This document shows positions 1 to 9,264 of a DNA stretch of 64,000 nucleotides, one piece after another. The notes below the pieces were generated by a model. The model was given only the letters and a program-made list of their open reading frames with translations. It was not told where the DNA came from and made no database searches. Every line of letters starts with the position of its first letter. The first letter of the stretch is position 1. Made by a program: the position numbers and the translations under genes. The stretch comes from Hyphomicrobiaceae bacterium. GTDB lineage: Bacteria > Pseudomonadota > Alphaproteobacteria > Rhizobiales > Devosiaceae. The stretch is from the NCBI GenBank assembly GCA_020638095.1, contig JACKJF010000004.1, positions 124,001-188,000 on the forward strand, given 5' to 3'.

Positions 1-1093
1 CCCAGTCAAGCTTGGAAAGGTCGTAGATGGCCGGTTCCGGCACGTCTCCCTGGGTCAGCGTGCCGGCAGTGTCGAGCGGCCCCGGATCGGCAAAGGCAAG
101 GCTATGGAGTGGCAGCGCCGGAACATGGCAACTCGCGCAACCCGCCTCTGCGAAGGCCTCACTGCCTTTTTGCGCCAGCGCGTTCCACTCGGGATTGTCA
201 AACGGCACGGCAACGGGGGCGGGCAGGGTCGCCTGATAGGCAACGAGCGCCGACACCAGTCCGGGTCCGAGCTCATTCACCTTGCCGTCGCCGTCGAAAT
301 CGACCTCTCCGGTCATCGCCGCGCCGAACCGTTCGTCGCCCTCCATCCCGTGGTGGGCATTGAGCGCGTTGAGTGTGAACATGCGCAGCGAAGGGATTAC
401 ACCCTTCTGGCTGAAGGCGCGGATCACCAGATCCTGGTCGACTCCATCGAGTTTGGCGACATCGATCACCCCGTCCGGCGAGATCGTGATGGACCCAAAT
501 CCCACGCCCTTGGTCTGAAGATCGACCTGAACCGGCTGACCCGTCTCGCGGGCCTTGGCGAAACCGGCGTCGCGCTCCGCGTGGAGTTCCGCCGTCATCT
601 CGCGCGCAAGAAGCTCCATCAGCCCCGATCCGAACATGTGGTTCGTGTTGCGCTCGTTGGAGAATTGGGGATCGACCGAGTCGAAGTCCGCGCTTTCCGT
701 CCCCTCCGAGGTGAAGACGTTCGCGGTGAAATCGCCCGCACCACCCGACTTGGGAAGGTTGTGACAGGAGGTGCAGGCGTTCGCGTCCGGACCGGAAGCC
801 CGCTGAAAAACGATTTCGCGCGGATGCTTGAAATGGGTCGGGATTGTTGCCTGCGTCGCGAGCGGACGTCCGGCTCCGTCGAGCGTGGTAAAATGCGTGC
901 CAAACAGGCGCCGCCCTGCCTCGACCAGATCGGAAAGGTCATCCGGCGACAACACCCCGCGCAGCGCGGATTGATCGACCGCCACATTTATCCCCGTCTC
1001 GTCATACGGTGCGCGTTCGATGAAGGTGACTGGCGAGGCGAGGGCAGTCCCCCCGATCACGCTTGCCGCAAGAAGTGGAAGAAACTTACGCAT
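1..1093 (-). CDS. Di-heme oxidoreductase / cytochrome c peroxidase-like protein (DUF1111 family), partial
   Basis: Read on the minus strand from ATG at 1093; the frame stays open to the window edge, so 364 residues are visible and the C-terminus is missing. A signal peptide (MRKFLPLLAASVIGGTALAS) points to the periplasm. Two c-type heme motifs are present, CTSCH at residues 107-111 and CASCH at 319-323, the pattern of the di-heme DUF1111 group related to bacterial cytochrome c peroxidases and MauG. Between them, DFDGDGKVNE (about residues 265-274) looks like an EF-hand-type calcium loop. The substrate is unknown. It lies 84 bp downstream of the ROK regulator on the same strand, and I see no clear functional link. 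Confidence 0.8.
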   Translation of the reverse strand, partial: MRKFLPLLAASVIGGTALASPVTFIERAPYDETGINVAVDQSALRGVLSPDDLSDLVEAGRRLFGTHFTTLDGAGRPLATQATIPTHFKHPREIVFQRASGPDANACTSCHNLPKSGGAGDFTANVFTSEGTESADFDSVDPQFSNERNTNHMFGSGLMELLAREMTAELHAERDAGFAKARETGQPVQVDLQTKGVGFGSITISPDGVIDVAKLDGVDQDLVIRAFSQKGVIPSLRMFTLNALNAHHGMEGDERFGAAMTGEVDFDGDGKVNELGPGLVSALVAYQATLPAPVAVPFDNPEWNALAQKGSEAFAEAGCASCHVPALPLHSLAFADPGPLDTAGTLTQGDVPEPAIYDLSKLDW

Positions 1094-1177
1094 ATTGCTG
1101 GTCCGGTTGTCGCGTGACGGCAGCGCCTGCCGCCGCACGGTTGCGGGAAGAAAGTCCCTGGTTTTGTAGGTATGGGG

Positions 1178-2422
1178 TCATTCGCTCGCCCCGACGCTGC
1201 TGGCCACGGGGGGCAGGGCCGCCACATCGAACTCGTCGACCTCCTCGAGAAGTTTCATCACCAGGCCTTTGAAGACCGGCTGGCTCTCATCGTCCTGTGC
1301 GAGGATTTGGGGTTGCCCGTGAATTCGCCCGACAAGCGAGTCCGCCAGGGCGGATTCAAGCGCTTCGCGCATGAAGCTGAGGGCACGCGCGCCTGGCCCG
1401 ACCAGCATCAAGTGCGTCAGGTCGAACACGGTCATCAGCCGGCTGATGCCAAAGCCGATCGCGCTGCCAGCCTGAGCGAAGGCATATTTGGCATTCCGGT
1501 CACCCCGCAGCGCGGCGCCGACCAGTTCGGAAAAGCGTTCCTGCGGTACGGCCATGGCCGGCTGGGCGGTGTCTTTCACGCCATAGGTCGAACGCAGCAC
1601 CGCATAGTCTGCCGCATAGGCTTCGATGCAGCCGCGCATTCCGCACCGGCAGAGCGCGCCGCCGGGAATGTGGATCATGTGGCCAAATTCCGTGGCCGCA
1701 TCGTCGCCCATTTGTGAATTGCGGCCGTGAAGGGTCATGCCGAGCCCGATGGTCGAACCGAGAAAGACCGTCGCAACGTTGGCGCTTCTGAGCTCGGGGT
1801 GGAGCCAGCGCGTGCCCTCGGCCAGCAGTCGCCCGCGCTTGAAAAGCCGAAACGGAAACCCGAATCGATGTCCGATTTCGTCACTGATATTGTGCCCGGA
1901 AAAGCCGGGTACGGGTGACCATTTCAACGCCGAACCGTTGCGATCGAGAATGCCTTGCACGGAAACGGCGCCCCGGGTGATCGATGCGCGCCGGTCAGGG
2001 TTGCGCACGAGCATGCGCTCGATCCGCTCGGATATGAGCTGGACAGGCGACTGGCGGTGGAAGGTGTCGGGCCCAACGTCGAGATCGATGCGGTCCACCA
2101 GGGTGCCAGAATAATCCACAAGCGACGTGCGCACTTTTGTGACGTCGATTTCGAGCACCAGAACGTTGTGCACCGCGCGCTCGAAACTCACATTGATGGC
2201 TGGGCGGCCCCGAAGGCGCTGATCGCCGAAGTCGATCGGCAGTTCCCGAAGAATGCTTTGTTGCATCAGGTCGGCGACCATCGCCGACACCGATGCGTGG
2301 CTTAGCCCGGTGATCTGTGCGATCTGCGTCCGCGACAATTCGCCCTGCTGCCGGAGGGCGCGCAAAACCAGTGCCCGGTTGTGCCGGCGCATGGAATCGG
2401 CGTCGCTGACGGCGCGTTTCAA
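1178..2422 (-). CDS. ROK-family transcriptional regulator (probable repressor of the divergent sugar ABC operon)
   Basis: 414-residue protein with an N-terminal winged HTH (about residues 27-55, ELSRTQIAQITGLSHASVSA) and a C-terminal ROK sugar-kinase-like domain. The ROK zinc motif CRCGMRGC (about residues 258-265), preceded by GHMIHIPGG, is intact. The start is placed at TTG 2422 because a purine-rich GGGAGGGAGG lies just upstream; the first ATG is at 2392. Regulators of this kind (XylR/NagC/Mlc type) bind DNA and release it on binding a sugar. It is divergent from xylF, and a perfect inverted repeat at 2522-2541 in the shared intergenic region is its likely operator. The inducer is not known; xylose or a related sugar is an inference from the transporter. 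Confidence 0.88.
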   Translation of the reverse strand: MKRAVSDADSMRRHNRALVLRALRQQGELSRTQIAQITGLSHASVSAMVADLMQQSILRELPIDFGDQRLRGRPAINVSFERAVHNVLVLEIDVTKVRTSLVDYSGTLVDRIDLDVGPDTFHRQSPVQLISERIERMLVRNPDRRASITRGAVSVQGILDRNGSALKWSPVPGFSGHNISDEIGHRFGFPFRLFKRGRLLAEGTRWLHPELRSANVATVFLGSTIGLGMTLHGRNSQMGDDAATEFGHMIHIPGGALCRCGMRGCIEAYAADYAVLRSTYGVKDTAQPAMAVPQERFSELVGAALRGDRNAKYAFAQAGSAIGFGISRLMTVFDLTHLMLVGPGARALSFMREALESALADSLVGRIHGQPQILAQDDESQPVFKGLVMKLLEEVDEFDVAALPPVASSVGASE

Positions 2423-2484
2423 GCAGCCTCCCTCCCTGTTGCGGCGGTGCCGGATGCTTCGGTCTCCCGCGCGCAAAAAACAGG

Positions 2485-2541
2485 TTGACACATTCTCAAC
2501 GGCCATGTCACTATTTTTTTCGAGCATTAAAAATAATGCTC
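2485..2541 (+). promoter_or_regulatory. Candidate promoter and ROK operator upstream of xylF
   Basis: A TTGACA hexamer (2485-2490) is followed, 18 bp later, by a weak CACTAT -10 (2509-2514). Immediately downstream, GAGCATTA (2522-2529) and TAATGCTC (2534-2541) form a perfect 8-bp inverted repeat around AAAA. A repressor site at the presumed transcription start fits the adjacent ROK gene. The operator role is inferred. Confidence 0.5.
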
Positions 2542-2615
2542 TTGATCGCTGCGGCGCGGTCCGCAGCGTGTTTCTGGCATAGGGAATGCGCGATGCATTC
2601 CATTGGGAGGAAAAT

Positions 2616-3662
2616 ATGAAACATCTCGCCGTGGCGCTTTTGGGCGCCGTCGCGGTCGTCAGCATGTCGGCCGGTGCATTCGCACAGAATGCACCTGTCA
2701 TCGGCGTGTCCTGGAACAACTTCCAGGAAGAGCGCTGGGGCAAGTGGGACGAACCGGCAATGAAGGAAGTTCTGTCGGCGGCCGGCGCCACCTACATTTC
2801 GACCGACGCGCAATCGTCGGCCACCAAGCAGCTCTCCGACGTTGAAAACCTGATTTCGCAAGGTGCAGACGCCATCATCATTCTGGCGCAGGACACCGAA
2901 GCCATTCAGCCGGCGGTCCAGAAGGCCCTCGACGAAGGCATTCCGGTGATCGGCTATGACCGCCTGATCGAGAATCCGGGTGCGTTCTACATCACCTTCG
3001 ACAACAAAGGCGTCGGCGTGCTGATGGCCCAGACCATTTTCGGCCTGGTTCCCGAAGGTAACTACGTCTTCATCAAGGGCAACGCAGCTGACCCCAATGC
3101 CGATTTCCTGTTTTCCGGCATGATGGAAGTCATCGGCGGCGCGCTTGATTCAGGCGCGATCAAGAACGTCGGCGAAACCTACACCGACAACTGGGATCCG
3201 ACCAACGCCCAGCGCGAAATGGAACAGTTCCTGACCGTCAACAACAACAATGTTGACGCGGTCCTGTCCGAAAACGACGGCATGGCCAGCGGCGTGGTTG
3301 CCGCTCTTGCCGCCCAGGGCCTTGCGGGCCAGGTTCCTGTCTCCGGTCAGGACGCCGACCTCGCCGCGCTCAATCGCGTTGCGCTCGGCACGCAGGCCGT
3401 GTCGGTCTGGAAGGATGCCCGTGCCCTCGGCAAGGCTGCCGCTGAAGCGGCCCTGCAGCTGGCCGGCGGTTCCTCGATGGACTCGATCACGGACTCGGTC
3501 ATGTTCAACGGCGGCCCGAAGGGCGTCGACATGCACTCGATCTTCCTGACGCCGGTTCCGATCACCCGCGACAACCTCAACCTGGTTATCGACGCGGGCT
3601 GGATCAGCAAGGAACAGGCCTGCCAGGGCGTGCCGGCTGGAACGGTTGCCGTTTGCGGTTGA
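2616..3662 (+). CDS. xylF: Sugar ABC transporter periplasmic binding protein, xylose (XylF) type
   Basis: 348-residue periplasmic binding protein. The start is ATG 2616 behind a GGGAGG Shine-Dalgarno; a longer reading from 2586 would ignore it. A signal peptide ends near residue 23 (AGAFA|Q). The mature part is a type I periplasmic-binding fold of the XylF/ribose-binding class, with typical stretches such as LISQGADAIIILAQDTEAI, GIPVIGYDRLI and VLSENDGMASGVVAAL. It captures a pentose or related sugar for the XylH/ATPase complex encoded downstream. A strong stem-loop between this gene and xylH probably gives the usual excess of binding protein over membrane parts. The exact sugar cannot be read from sequence; xylose is the best family guess. 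Confidence 0.85.
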   Translation: MKHLAVALLGAVAVVSMSAGAFAQNAPVIGVSWNNFQEERWGKWDEPAMKEVLSAAGATYISTDAQSSATKQLSDVENLISQGADAIIILAQDTEAIQPAVQKALDEGIPVIGYDRLIENPGAFYITFDNKGVGVLMAQTIFGLVPEGNYVFIKGNAADPNADFLFSGMMEVIGGALDSGAIKNVGETYTDNWDPTNAQREMEQFLTVNNNNVDAVLSENDGMASGVVAALAAQGLAGQVPVSGQDADLAALNRVALGTQAVSVWKDARALGKAAAEAALQLAGGSSMDSITDSVMFNGGPKGVDMHSIFLTPVPITRDNLNLVIDAGWISKEQACQGVPAGTVAVCG

Positions 3663-3698
3663 TCGCGACGCTCCATCGTTTCTAGTCAAAAAGACCTG

Positions 3699-3732
3699 AA
3701 GGCCGTCGCGGTGTCACGCCGCGGCGGCCTTT
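3699..3732 (+). terminator. Intercistronic stem-loop between xylF and xylH
   Basis: Arms at 3699-3711 and 3719-3731 pair over 13 positions with one G-U wobble and a 7-nt loop. Only a short T run follows, so it looks like a partial terminator or mRNA-stabilising hairpin, common after binding-protein genes. Confidence 0.6.
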
Positions 3733-3768
3733 CGAAACAGGGTCCGTTTGCCTTGAGGGGGAGGCACC

Positions 3769-5079
3769 ATGTCTGACCAAACGGTTTCGCCGGCCAGCAA
3801 GCCGGGCGAAGTGAGCGGCAATCTGATTAATCGGATCCTTGCCGCGACCGAGATCGACACGCGCATGTTCGGCATGATCGGCGCACTTCTGTTGGTCTGG
3901 ATCGTCTTCAATATTCTTTCGGGTGGGCTGTTCCTGACCCCGCGCAACCTCTGGAACCTGTCGGTTCAGGCGGCGGCGGTTTCGGTCATGGCGACCGGCA
4001 TGGTGCTGGTCATCGTTACCCGCAACATCGACCTCAGTGTCGGCTCCGTTGTCGGTTTTGTCGGCATGGTCATGGCGACCTTGCAGGCCGAAATCCTGCC
4101 GCAATATGTCGGGTTCGACTTCTGGGGCACCTGGATCATCACGCTTGCAGTCGGCATCGCGCTCGGCGCGGCGATCGGCGCCATCCACGGCTACATCATT
4201 GCCTTCCTGCGCGTGCCCGCCTTCATCGTCACACTCGGCGGTTACCTCGTCTGGCGTGGTGCTGCGTGGTGGGTGACGTCCGGGCGCACCGTCGCGCCCC
4301 TCGACACCACCTTCCAGCTGATGGGCGGCGGACCGGCGGGATCGATCGGTTTCCTGGCGAGCTGGATCGTGGGCGCGGTAGCCTGCGTCGCCATCGTCTG
4401 GGCCATCATCGACAATCGCCGCCAGCGGCACCGCTACAGTTTCCCGCAGCGTCCCATGTGGGCCGAATTCACCATCGGGGCGGTCGGTTGCGCGGTTGCG
4501 CTCGCCGCTATCGGTGTTTTCAACGCCTATCCCTGGCCGCGGCGCATCGCCGAGCAGTATGCGGCGGCGCACAACATCACCGTTCCGCCGGAAGGTCTCT
4601 TCATTTCAACCGGCATTGCCATTCCGGTTCTGATGGCCATCGGCGTCGCCGTCGCGATGAATTTCCTCGCCCGCCGCACCCGCTTCGGCCGCTACGTCTT
4701 CGCCATGGGCGGTAACCCGGAAGCAGCCGATCTCGCGGGCATCAATACCCGCTGGGTGACGATGAAGATCTTCATCCTGATGGGCGTTCTCTGCGCCATT
4801 TCCGCTGCCATCGCCTCGGCCCGGCTTAATGCCGCGACCAACGCGCTTGGCACCCTCAACGAACTCTATGTCATCGCAGCGGCGGTGATCGGTGGAACCT
4901 CGTTCGCGGGCGGCATCGGCACCATAGCCGGTGCCATGGTTGGTGCTGTGGTCATGCAGTCGCTACAATCCGGCATGGTGCTTATCGGCATCGAGTCGCC
5001 CATGCAAAGCATCGTCATCGGCACGGTGCTGGTGCTGGCGGTCTGGCTCGACACGCTCTATCGTGGCCGCGCGGAATAG
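3769..5079 (+). CDS. xylH: Sugar ABC transporter permease, XylH type
   Basis: 436-residue inner-membrane protein of the BPD_transp_2 family (ribose/xylose permeases) with about ten hydrophobic segments. Conserved stretches include IVTRNIDLSVGSVVGFVGM (about residues 83-101) and a C-terminal INTRWVTMKIFILMGVLCAI region. The central polar insertion (about residues 209-225, DNRRQRHRYSFPQRP) and the overall length match XylH rather than the shorter RbsC. ATG 3769 follows a GAGGGGGAGG Shine-Dalgarno. It forms the membrane channel of the importer with XylF and the ATPase encoded 10 bp downstream. Confidence 0.87.
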   Translation: MSDQTVSPASKPGEVSGNLINRILAATEIDTRMFGMIGALLLVWIVFNILSGGLFLTPRNLWNLSVQAAAVSVMATGMVLVIVTRNIDLSVGSVVGFVGMVMATLQAEILPQYVGFDFWGTWIITLAVGIALGAAIGAIHGYIIAFLRVPAFIVTLGGYLVWRGAAWWVTSGRTVAPLDTTFQLMGGGPAGSIGFLASWIVGAVACVAIVWAIIDNRRQRHRYSFPQRPMWAEFTIGAVGCAVALAAIGVFNAYPWPRRIAEQYAAAHNITVPPEGLFISTGIAIPVLMAIGVAVAMNFLARRTRFGRYVFAMGGNPEAADLAGINTRWVTMKIFILMGVLCAISAAIASARLNAATNALGTLNELYVIAAAVIGGTSFAGGIGTIAGAMVGAVVMQSLQSGMVLIGIESPMQSIVIGTVLVLAVWLDTLYRGRAE

Positions 5080-5089
5080 GTGAACTGAT

Positions 5090-5872
5090 ATGCTGGACCA
5101 CACAACACCTCTCGTCGAGATGCAGCATATCTCGCTGTCCTTCGGCGGCATTCATGCCGTCGACGACGTGTCCGTCGATCTCTATCCCGGCGAAGTCGTC
5201 GGTATTCTCGGCCACAACGGGGCGGGCAAATCCTGCCTGATCAAGGTCCTTTCCGGCGCCTATCATCGCGATGGCGGCACGATCAGGATCGAAGGCAAGG
5301 AAGCCACGATCAACAATCCCCGCGACGCCAAGACCTATGGCATCGAGACGATCTACCAGACGCTTGCGGTCGCCGATAACGTGGATGCAGCGGCCAATCT
5401 CTTTCTTGGCCGCGAACTGCGCACCCGCATGGGAACCCTTGATGACGTGGCGATGGAAGCCCAGACCCGCAAGATCATGGGGCGCCTCAACCCCAACTTC
5501 CGGCGCTTCAAGACTCCGGTCAAAGCCCTTTCGGGCGGCCAGCGGCAGTCTGTCGCCATCGCCCGAGCGATCCACTTCAACGCCCGCATTCTGATCATGG
5601 ACGAACCAACTGCGGCGCTTGGCCCGCAGGAGACCGCTCAGGTCGGGGAACTGATCAAGCAGCTCAAGGCCGAGGGCATTGGCATCTTCCTGATCAGCCA
5701 CGACATTCATGACGTCTTCGATCTCGCCGACCGGGTTTGCGTTATGAAGAACGGCAAGGTTGTCGGAACGGCCAAGACCGCGGACGTGACCAAGGACGAA
5801 GTGCTGGGCATGATCATTCTCGGCAAGTGCCCACCGGCCGCGACACCGGGGCCCGGCGCCGTCAGGGACTGA
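5090..5872 (+). CDS. Sugar ABC transporter ATP-binding protein, single-domain (FrcA/XylG-like)
   Basis: 260-residue ATPase with one nucleotide-binding domain: Walker A GHNGAGKS (41-48), signature LSGGQ (147-151), Walker B ILIMDEP (167-173). It energises the XylF/XylH importer. Classical XylG and RbsA carry two fused ATPase domains and are about 500 residues; this protein resembles the short FrcA of the rhizobial fructose transporter FrcBCA and presumably works as a homodimer. No second half is encoded nearby: the gene ends at a terminator (5896-5926). Fructose, xylose or ribose all remain possible substrates. Confidence 0.85.
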   Translation: MLDHTTPLVEMQHISLSFGGIHAVDDVSVDLYPGEVVGILGHNGAGKSCLIKVLSGAYHRDGGTIRIEGKEATINNPRDAKTYGIETIYQTLAVADNVDAAANLFLGRELRTRMGTLDDVAMEAQTRKIMGRLNPNFRRFKTPVKALSGGQRQSVAIARAIHFNARILIMDEPTAALGPQETAQVGELIKQLKAEGIGIFLISHDIHDVFDLADRVCVMKNGKVVGTAKTADVTKDEVLGMIILGKCPPAATPGPGAVRD

Positions 5873-5895
5873 TCAGCCGCCTGAGTCCGGAATGA

Positions 5896-5926
5896 GGGCG
5901 CGGTCGTGAGGCCGCGCCTTTTGTTT
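5896..5926 (+). terminator. Rho-independent terminator of the sugar ABC operon
   Basis: GGCGCGG (5897-5903) pairs with CCGCGCC (5912-5918) around an 8-nt loop, followed by the T-rich TTTTGTTTT. It closes the xylF-xylH-ATPase operon. Confidence 0.75.
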
Positions 5927-6080
5927 TGGCGCAGCCGGCTCCCGCCGGAACCTGTCCATGAGGTTAAATATCGGAAAGGCTGGGCATTTCGGGCTTTGGC
6001 TGGCGAATTGCTGCCCTATTTGAGGTTCAGCCCCATCAAGAAGGCTCAATACCGCTCCGTGAAAATGAAGGCCCGGCGAA

Positions 6081-6866
6081 ATGATTCAAATCGATCTTTC
6101 CGGCAAGCGCGCCCTGGTCACCGGCGCTAATTCGGGCATCGGCGAGTCCGTCGCTGAGACACTTGCCGAGGCGGGCGCCGATGTTGCCGTCAACTACGTG
6201 ACGCACCCCGAAGCCGCTGGTGCCGTGGTTGACCGGATCAAGGCCAGGGGTCGAAATTCGATTTTAGTTTGCGCCGACGTCTCGAACGCGGATCAGGTCG
6301 CAGAGATGTTCGCCGAAATCGACACGCATCTGGGGGGCATCGACATACTGGTCAACAATGCGGGCATTGACGGGCAGGCGGGCAGGGCCTGGGAACTGGA
6401 CACCGGACATTGGAGTCGCGTCATCGACATCAACCTGACCGGGGCCTTTCTCGTCAGTCACGAAGCTCTTCGGCGCATGGTTGCGCAAAAATCCGGTGTG
6501 ATCGTCAACATGACCTCAGTGCATGAAATGATCCCCTGGAGCGGCTATGCCGCCTACACTGCCTCCAAGGCCGGGCTTTCGATGATGACCAAAACACTTG
6601 CCCAGGAAGCGGCGCCCTTCGGCGTCCGCGTTCTCGCGGTCGCCCCCGGTGCCATCAAAACGCCGATCAACAAATCGGTCTGGAGTGATCCAGCGGGTCT
6701 GGCGGACCTCAACCAGAAGATCCCGATGGGCCGCATGGGTGAGCGCGCGGAGATCGCCGGCATGGTTGCCGCGCTCGCCTCCGGCATCGCGTCCTACGCT
6801 ACGGGTTCGACGGTCTTCATCGATGGCGGCATGACCGATTTCGCCGATTTTTCCCATGGCGGCTGA
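6081..6866 (+). CDS. SDR-family oxidoreductase, glucose 1-dehydrogenase-like
   Basis: 261-residue classical short-chain dehydrogenase. The cofactor motif TGANSGIG is at 14-21, NNAG follows near residue 93, and the catalytic Ser (MTSVHE) and YTASK lie near 143 and 157-161. The C-terminal GSTVFIDGGM segment is typical of glucose 1-dehydrogenase and FabG-like enzymes. Placement between a sugar importer and a glucoamylase suggests oxidation of a sugar or its lactone precursor with NAD(P)+. The substrate is inferred from context only; FabG-like activity on another alcohol cannot be excluded. It is followed by the glucoamylase 24 bp downstream, so the two are probably cotranscribed. Confidence 0.8.
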   Translation: MIQIDLSGKRALVTGANSGIGESVAETLAEAGADVAVNYVTHPEAAGAVVDRIKARGRNSILVCADVSNADQVAEMFAEIDTHLGGIDILVNNAGIDGQAGRAWELDTGHWSRVIDINLTGAFLVSHEALRRMVAQKSGVIVNMTSVHEMIPWSGYAAYTASKAGLSMMTKTLAQEAAPFGVRVLAVAPGAIKTPINKSVWSDPAGLADLNQKIPMGRMGERAEIAGMVAALASGIASYATGSTVFIDGGMTDFADFSHGG

Positions 6867-6890
6867 TCTGCCGCAGACTGCGAGTTCAGA

Positions 6891-9200
6891 ATGTTTCACA
6901 CCCAACAGAAAACCGCTCCGGGAAAGCCCGGCATCGCGCCGACCTGGTCATCTAGCGCCAAGGACTACGTGACAACGTCGCTTGGGCCGAGCCGGATTTG
7001 GGCGACGTTCGGTTTTGGCATCGTCAACGAAGTCTATTGGCCCTCGACCGGCTATCCGCAGATTCGCGACCTTGGTTTCATCGTCCGCACACCCAAAGGC
7101 TGGTCCGAAATCAAACGCGCCAATCGCTATCAACTGTCGACGCCCGACGCCGCGATCCCGCTTCCATCCTATGTGCATGAAGGCGAAGGATATCGCCTCG
7201 AGCTGGAATTCCTGCCGCACCCGCTGCGTGATGCGTTGATGATCCGATTTCACCTCGAAGGCGAGGGGGCGGAGTTGTTTGCGCTTCTGGCCCCGCATCT
7301 GGAAGGTGCGCGCGAAAATGACGCCTGGGCAAATGCCGAGCTGACCGCGCGCCACGGCAACGTTGCACTTTGCCTGGCCGCCGAAAACGGGTTCTCAAAA
7401 ACCAGTGCCGGATTTGTCGGTGCGTCCGATGCCTGGCAGGACTTTGCCCGAAACGGCGACATGGCCTGGTCCTACCGCGAAGCGCTTGGCGGCAACGTGG
7501 CTCTCGCTGGCAAGATCGAAGGCACGAGCGGGCTTCTGTCCTTGGCCTTCGCACGCACGCTTGAAGGCGCGCGGACACTTGCCCGCTCGAGTCTTGCCGA
7601 TGACTACGAAGATTGCCGCCGCACGTTCATCGATCAGTGGCAGGCCTGGGCCGGCAGTCTCAATATTCCCTTCCTGTCGCCGGAACTGCGCCGGGCGGCC
7701 GAGCTGTCTGCTGCGGTCATCAAGATGCACGAGGACACAACCTATGCTGGCGCGATCGTTGCGAGCCTCAGCGTCCCATGGGGATCGGCACACGACGACC
7801 CCGGCGGCTATCATCTGGTCTGGACCCGCGACACCGTTGAGGCATCGCTGGCCATGCTGGCCGTAGGGCAGATTGACGACGCAGCACGAACGCTTGCCTA
7901 TCTCGTCGGCACGCAGGCCGACGACGGTTCCTGGGCCCAGAACTATTTCCCCGACGGCACCGGCTACTGGAGCGGCAGCCAGCTTGACGAAGTTGCGTTG
8001 CCCCTCATTCTCCTGGCCAAACTCGGTGCCGTTGGCCGTCAGTTTCAGTCACTGCCCGTGGAACAGATGGTGCAGCGTGCCATCGGCTACATCGTGCGCA
8101 ACGGGCCACTCAGCGATCAGGATCGCTGGGAGGAAAATGCCGGTGCCAGTCCGTTCACCCTTGCCGTGGTCATTGGTGCGCTGGTTTCGTCCGCCGGTTG
8201 GTTCTCGCCGGCCGAACGCGACTACCTACTTGGGCTCGCCGACTGCTGGAACGAGCGGATCGAGCGCTGGACTTATGCGGCTCAGGGCCCTCTCGGCGCC
8301 GGCCACGACATCGACGGCTATTACGTGCGCCTGGCGCCGCGCTCCGATTCCGGGCGCCTCAGCGGAACGATTGATGTCCGCAATGTCTCGCAAGGTCCCG
8401 TCGCTACAGACCGGCTGATCGGCACAGAGTTCCTCTACCTTGTCCGCATGGGCCTGCGTTCTCCGAACGACAAGCGCGTCACCGACACGGTGAAACTGGT
8501 TGACGCGATGTTGCGGGTGGAAACGCCCAGCGGCCCGTCATTTCACCGCTACAATGGCGACGGCTACGGTGAACATGAAGACGGAAGCGCCTTCGACGGA
8601 ACCGGCATCGGCAGGCTCTGGCCGCTTCTGACGGGCGAGCGCGGACATTATGAACTGGCTGCCGGTCGCGATGCGCGGCCCTGGCTTGACGCCATGACTG
8701 AGATGACTGGTCCGGGAGGCCTGATTCCGGAACAGATCTGGGACGCCGACCCGGTTTCAGGCCATCTCCTCATCCCCGGAAAACCATCGGGCAGTGCCAT
8801 GCCGCTCGTCTGGGCCCATGCCGAGTTTCTGAAGCTTCTGACAACCATGGCGAACGGGCGTCCGACCGAATTGCTCGCTGAAGTCGAGGCGCGCTACGGT
8901 GGCAAGGTTCCCGCCGCTTCCCGCTGGCATTGGCGCACCAACAGTCCCTTTGTCTCCATGCCCAAAGGCAGGGCCCTTCTCATTGAACGTGATCGTCCGT
9001 TCGTTCTTCATTTTTCGACGGACGATTGGGCGACGACGCAGGAACGGCCGGCGGAGCCGACATATTTCGGCCTCCACGGCGTCGAGCTTGCCCCTGAACT
9101 TTTGCGCGGCGTGGCGAAACTGAGTTTCACCTTCCACTATGTCGATGCAGGCACTTGGGAGGGGCGCAATTTCGACGTAATGTTCGATTCTGCCGGGTGA
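6891..9200 (+). CDS. Glycoside hydrolase family 15 glucoamylase (glucan 1,4-alpha-glucosidase / glucodextranase type)
   Basis: 769-residue protein. The first ~270 residues are a beta-rich N-terminal domain usual in prokaryotic GH15. The alpha/alpha-barrel follows, with WTRDTVEASLA, the DRWEENAG segment near residue 412 (probable catalytic acid) and GLIPEQIWD near residue 610 (probable catalytic base). The last ~90 residues look like an extra beta domain. It releases glucose from the non-reducing ends of alpha-glucans. No signal peptide is visible (MFHTQQKTAPGKPGIAPTWS), so it probably acts in the cytoplasm on imported or stored oligosaccharides. It sits after the SDR and before a sugar-isomerase-like gene. 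Confidence 0.86.
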   Translation: MFHTQQKTAPGKPGIAPTWSSSAKDYVTTSLGPSRIWATFGFGIVNEVYWPSTGYPQIRDLGFIVRTPKGWSEIKRANRYQLSTPDAAIPLPSYVHEGEGYRLELEFLPHPLRDALMIRFHLEGEGAELFALLAPHLEGARENDAWANAELTARHGNVALCLAAENGFSKTSAGFVGASDAWQDFARNGDMAWSYREALGGNVALAGKIEGTSGLLSLAFARTLEGARTLARSSLADDYEDCRRTFIDQWQAWAGSLNIPFLSPELRRAAELSAAVIKMHEDTTYAGAIVASLSVPWGSAHDDPGGYHLVWTRDTVEASLAMLAVGQIDDAARTLAYLVGTQADDGSWAQNYFPDGTGYWSGSQLDEVALPLILLAKLGAVGRQFQSLPVEQMVQRAIGYIVRNGPLSDQDRWEENAGASPFTLAVVIGALVSSAGWFSPAERDYLLGLADCWNERIERWTYAAQGPLGAGHDIDGYYVRLAPRSDSGRLSGTIDVRNVSQGPVATDRLIGTEFLYLVRMGLRSPNDKRVTDTVKLVDAMLRVETPSGPSFHRYNGDGYGEHEDGSAFDGTGIGRLWPLLTGERGHYELAAGRDARPWLDAMTEMTGPGGLIPEQIWDADPVSGHLLIPGKPSGSAMPLVWAHAEFLKLLTTMANGRPTELLAEVEARYGGKVPAASRWHWRTNSPFVSMPKGRALLIERDRPFVLHFSTDDWATTQERPAEPTYFGLHGVELAPELLRGVAKLSFTFHYVDAGTWEGRNFDVMFDSAG

Positions 9201-9264
9201 CACACAAATGCTGTCTTCGCCTGATAGGCGGATGGCATTCTCCAGGAGGAAGGAGCGTCCGCCC

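Noticed and set aside
104..1117. 337-codon plus-strand frame at the left edge
   Set aside because: The minus strand here encodes two CxxCH heme motifs and a signal peptide, so the plus-strand frame is a shadow.
3699..3732. Stem-loop between xylF and xylH considered as a riboswitch
   Set aside because: It is a simple hairpin without conserved aptamer features; an intercistronic stabiliser or attenuator explains it.
9218..9230. CGCCT-GAT-AGGCG hairpin before the TIM-barrel gene
   Set aside because: A 5-bp stem is too short to be a terminator and there is no T tract.
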